From NCBI GenBank assembly GCA_030646655.1, contig JAUSLB010000256.1, positions 1 to 6,390 of the forward strand: a stretch of DNA of 6,390 nucleotides, written 5' to 3'. A program made the translations under genes and the position numbers. The notes under the pieces were generated by a model. It saw nothing but the letters and a program-made list of their open reading frames with translations, had not been told where the DNA came from and did not search any database. The stretch is from Deltaproteobacteria bacterium (GTDB taxonomy: Bacteria; Desulfobacterota; GWC2-55-46). The stretch's first letter is position 1. Each line of letters opens with the position of its first letter. Shown here piece by piece: positions 5,799 through 6,390 of the stretch.

Positions 5799-6390
5799 CT
5801 AATCTTTATCCACCTTTGCTACGAGCCAATAAACGACCCCGAGCACGGCTACGGCCGCAATGAGCGAGACCTGCGCCTCCACAGCCTCGGACTTAAGGGT
5901 CGTCACAAGTATCTTCCTTATCATGGCGACGAGCGCTACGCTTATGAAGACCTTTATGGCGAACCTGCCGCCTTTTAAGTGCTTTATCTCGGTGTCCATC
6001 AATTCGATGACGACCCAGAGCATGAGGAGGCTGCCTAAAGTGCTCAGCAGCCCCTTCTCGATATCGCCGTCGAAGATATGCATTATGTCATAGACGAAAA
6101 GGCCCATGACCATCAGGCCCAAGACGACAAGCCCGAATACGAGTACAAGATTCAAACCGTGGGAATAGCGGTTCGCGAGCTGTATGAGGTAGGACTCCAC
6201 CTTCTGGGAGAGGAAGAATTTTTTCTCCTCCTCTATATAGGAGCTGGTGAAGGCATCGAGGTTTAAATCGAGTATCTTTTCTACGGAGAGCTCGAGCCTT
6301 TGCCTCTCTTCAGCGCCGCCGACCTCTTTCAGAAGGATGCCGTGGACGTACTGCTTTACGAAGTGGAAGGCGGCGTTCACATAATGCGCA
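5799..6390 (-). CDS. Protoglobin-PsiE membrane fusion protein (5' end probably outside the window)
   Basis: The frame is open to the right edge. GTG 6380 is the first possible start in view, but no Shine-Dalgarno lies in the ten bases before it and the protein seems to begin mid-domain, so it is given as partial. Residue numbers count from that GTG. Residues 1-56 (YVNAAFHFVKQY at the edge, then VEKILDLNLDAFTSSYIEEE at 33-52) look like the last two helices, G and H, of a protoglobin/globin-coupled-sensor domain. The proximal histidine would lie upstream, out of view. The rest has four hydrophobic helices at about 75-97, 109-128, 140-160 and 168-187. Markers such as ELMDTEIKHLKGGRFAIKVF (126-145) and VAMIRKIL match the PsiE family (phosphate-starvation-inducible E), whose biochemical role is unknown. 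A heme-based gas or redox sensor acting on a membrane domain is a reasonable inference. A GC-rich terminator follows the stop. Confidence 0.75.
   Translation of the reverse strand, partial: AHYVNAAFHFVKQYVHGILLKEVGGAEERQRLELSVEKILDLNLDAFTSSYIEEEKKFFLSQKVESYLIQLANRYSHGLNLVLVFGLVVLGLMVMGLFVYDIMHIFDGDIEKGLLSTLGSLLMLWVVIELMDTEIKHLKGGRFAIKVFISVALVAMIRKILVTTLKSEAVEAQVSLIAAVAVLGVVYWLVAKVDKD

Overview
The window carries one run of minus-strand genes from a Gram-negative-type bacterium. Signs are a lipoprotein signal, RodZ, a moderately high GC content, and heavy use of AGG for Arg and ATA for Ile. The style recalls Deltaproteobacteria (in the old broad sense) or Nitrospirota lineages. That is an impression from codon use and gene order, not a placement.

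In transcription order (high to low coordinates) the layout is as follows. First comes the C-terminal part of a membrane protein that looks like a protoglobin heme-sensor domain fused to a four-helix PsiE-type membrane domain; its start is outside the window. A GC-rich hairpin with a T-run ends that transcript. Next is rlmN, a radical-SAM 23S rRNA/tRNA methyltransferase. A 475-base gene-free stretch follows, unusually dense in hairpins. Then come five closely packed genes: mtnP (methylthioadenosine phosphorylase), a PfkB-family sugar or nucleoside kinase, a six-TPR lipoprotein resembling PilF/PilW, a RodZ-like cell-shape/HTH membrane protein, and a zinc-ribbon plus GAF-domain protein that runs off the left edge.

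The order rlmN - TPR lipoprotein - rodZ is the one known from gammaproteobacteria (rlmN-pilF/pilW-rodZ-ispG). Here mtnP, the kinase and the hairpin-rich spacer sit between rlmN and the TPR gene. The mtnP-kinase pair suggests purine/methylthioadenosine salvage, while the TPR/RodZ pair belongs to envelope and shape functions. The links between these modules are inferred from position only.

The most interesting items are the globin-PsiE fusion, the hairpin cluster at about 4211-4550, and the zinc-ribbon-GAF protein that starts 21 bases after rodZ. No tRNA, rRNA, CRISPR array or intact transposase was seen.
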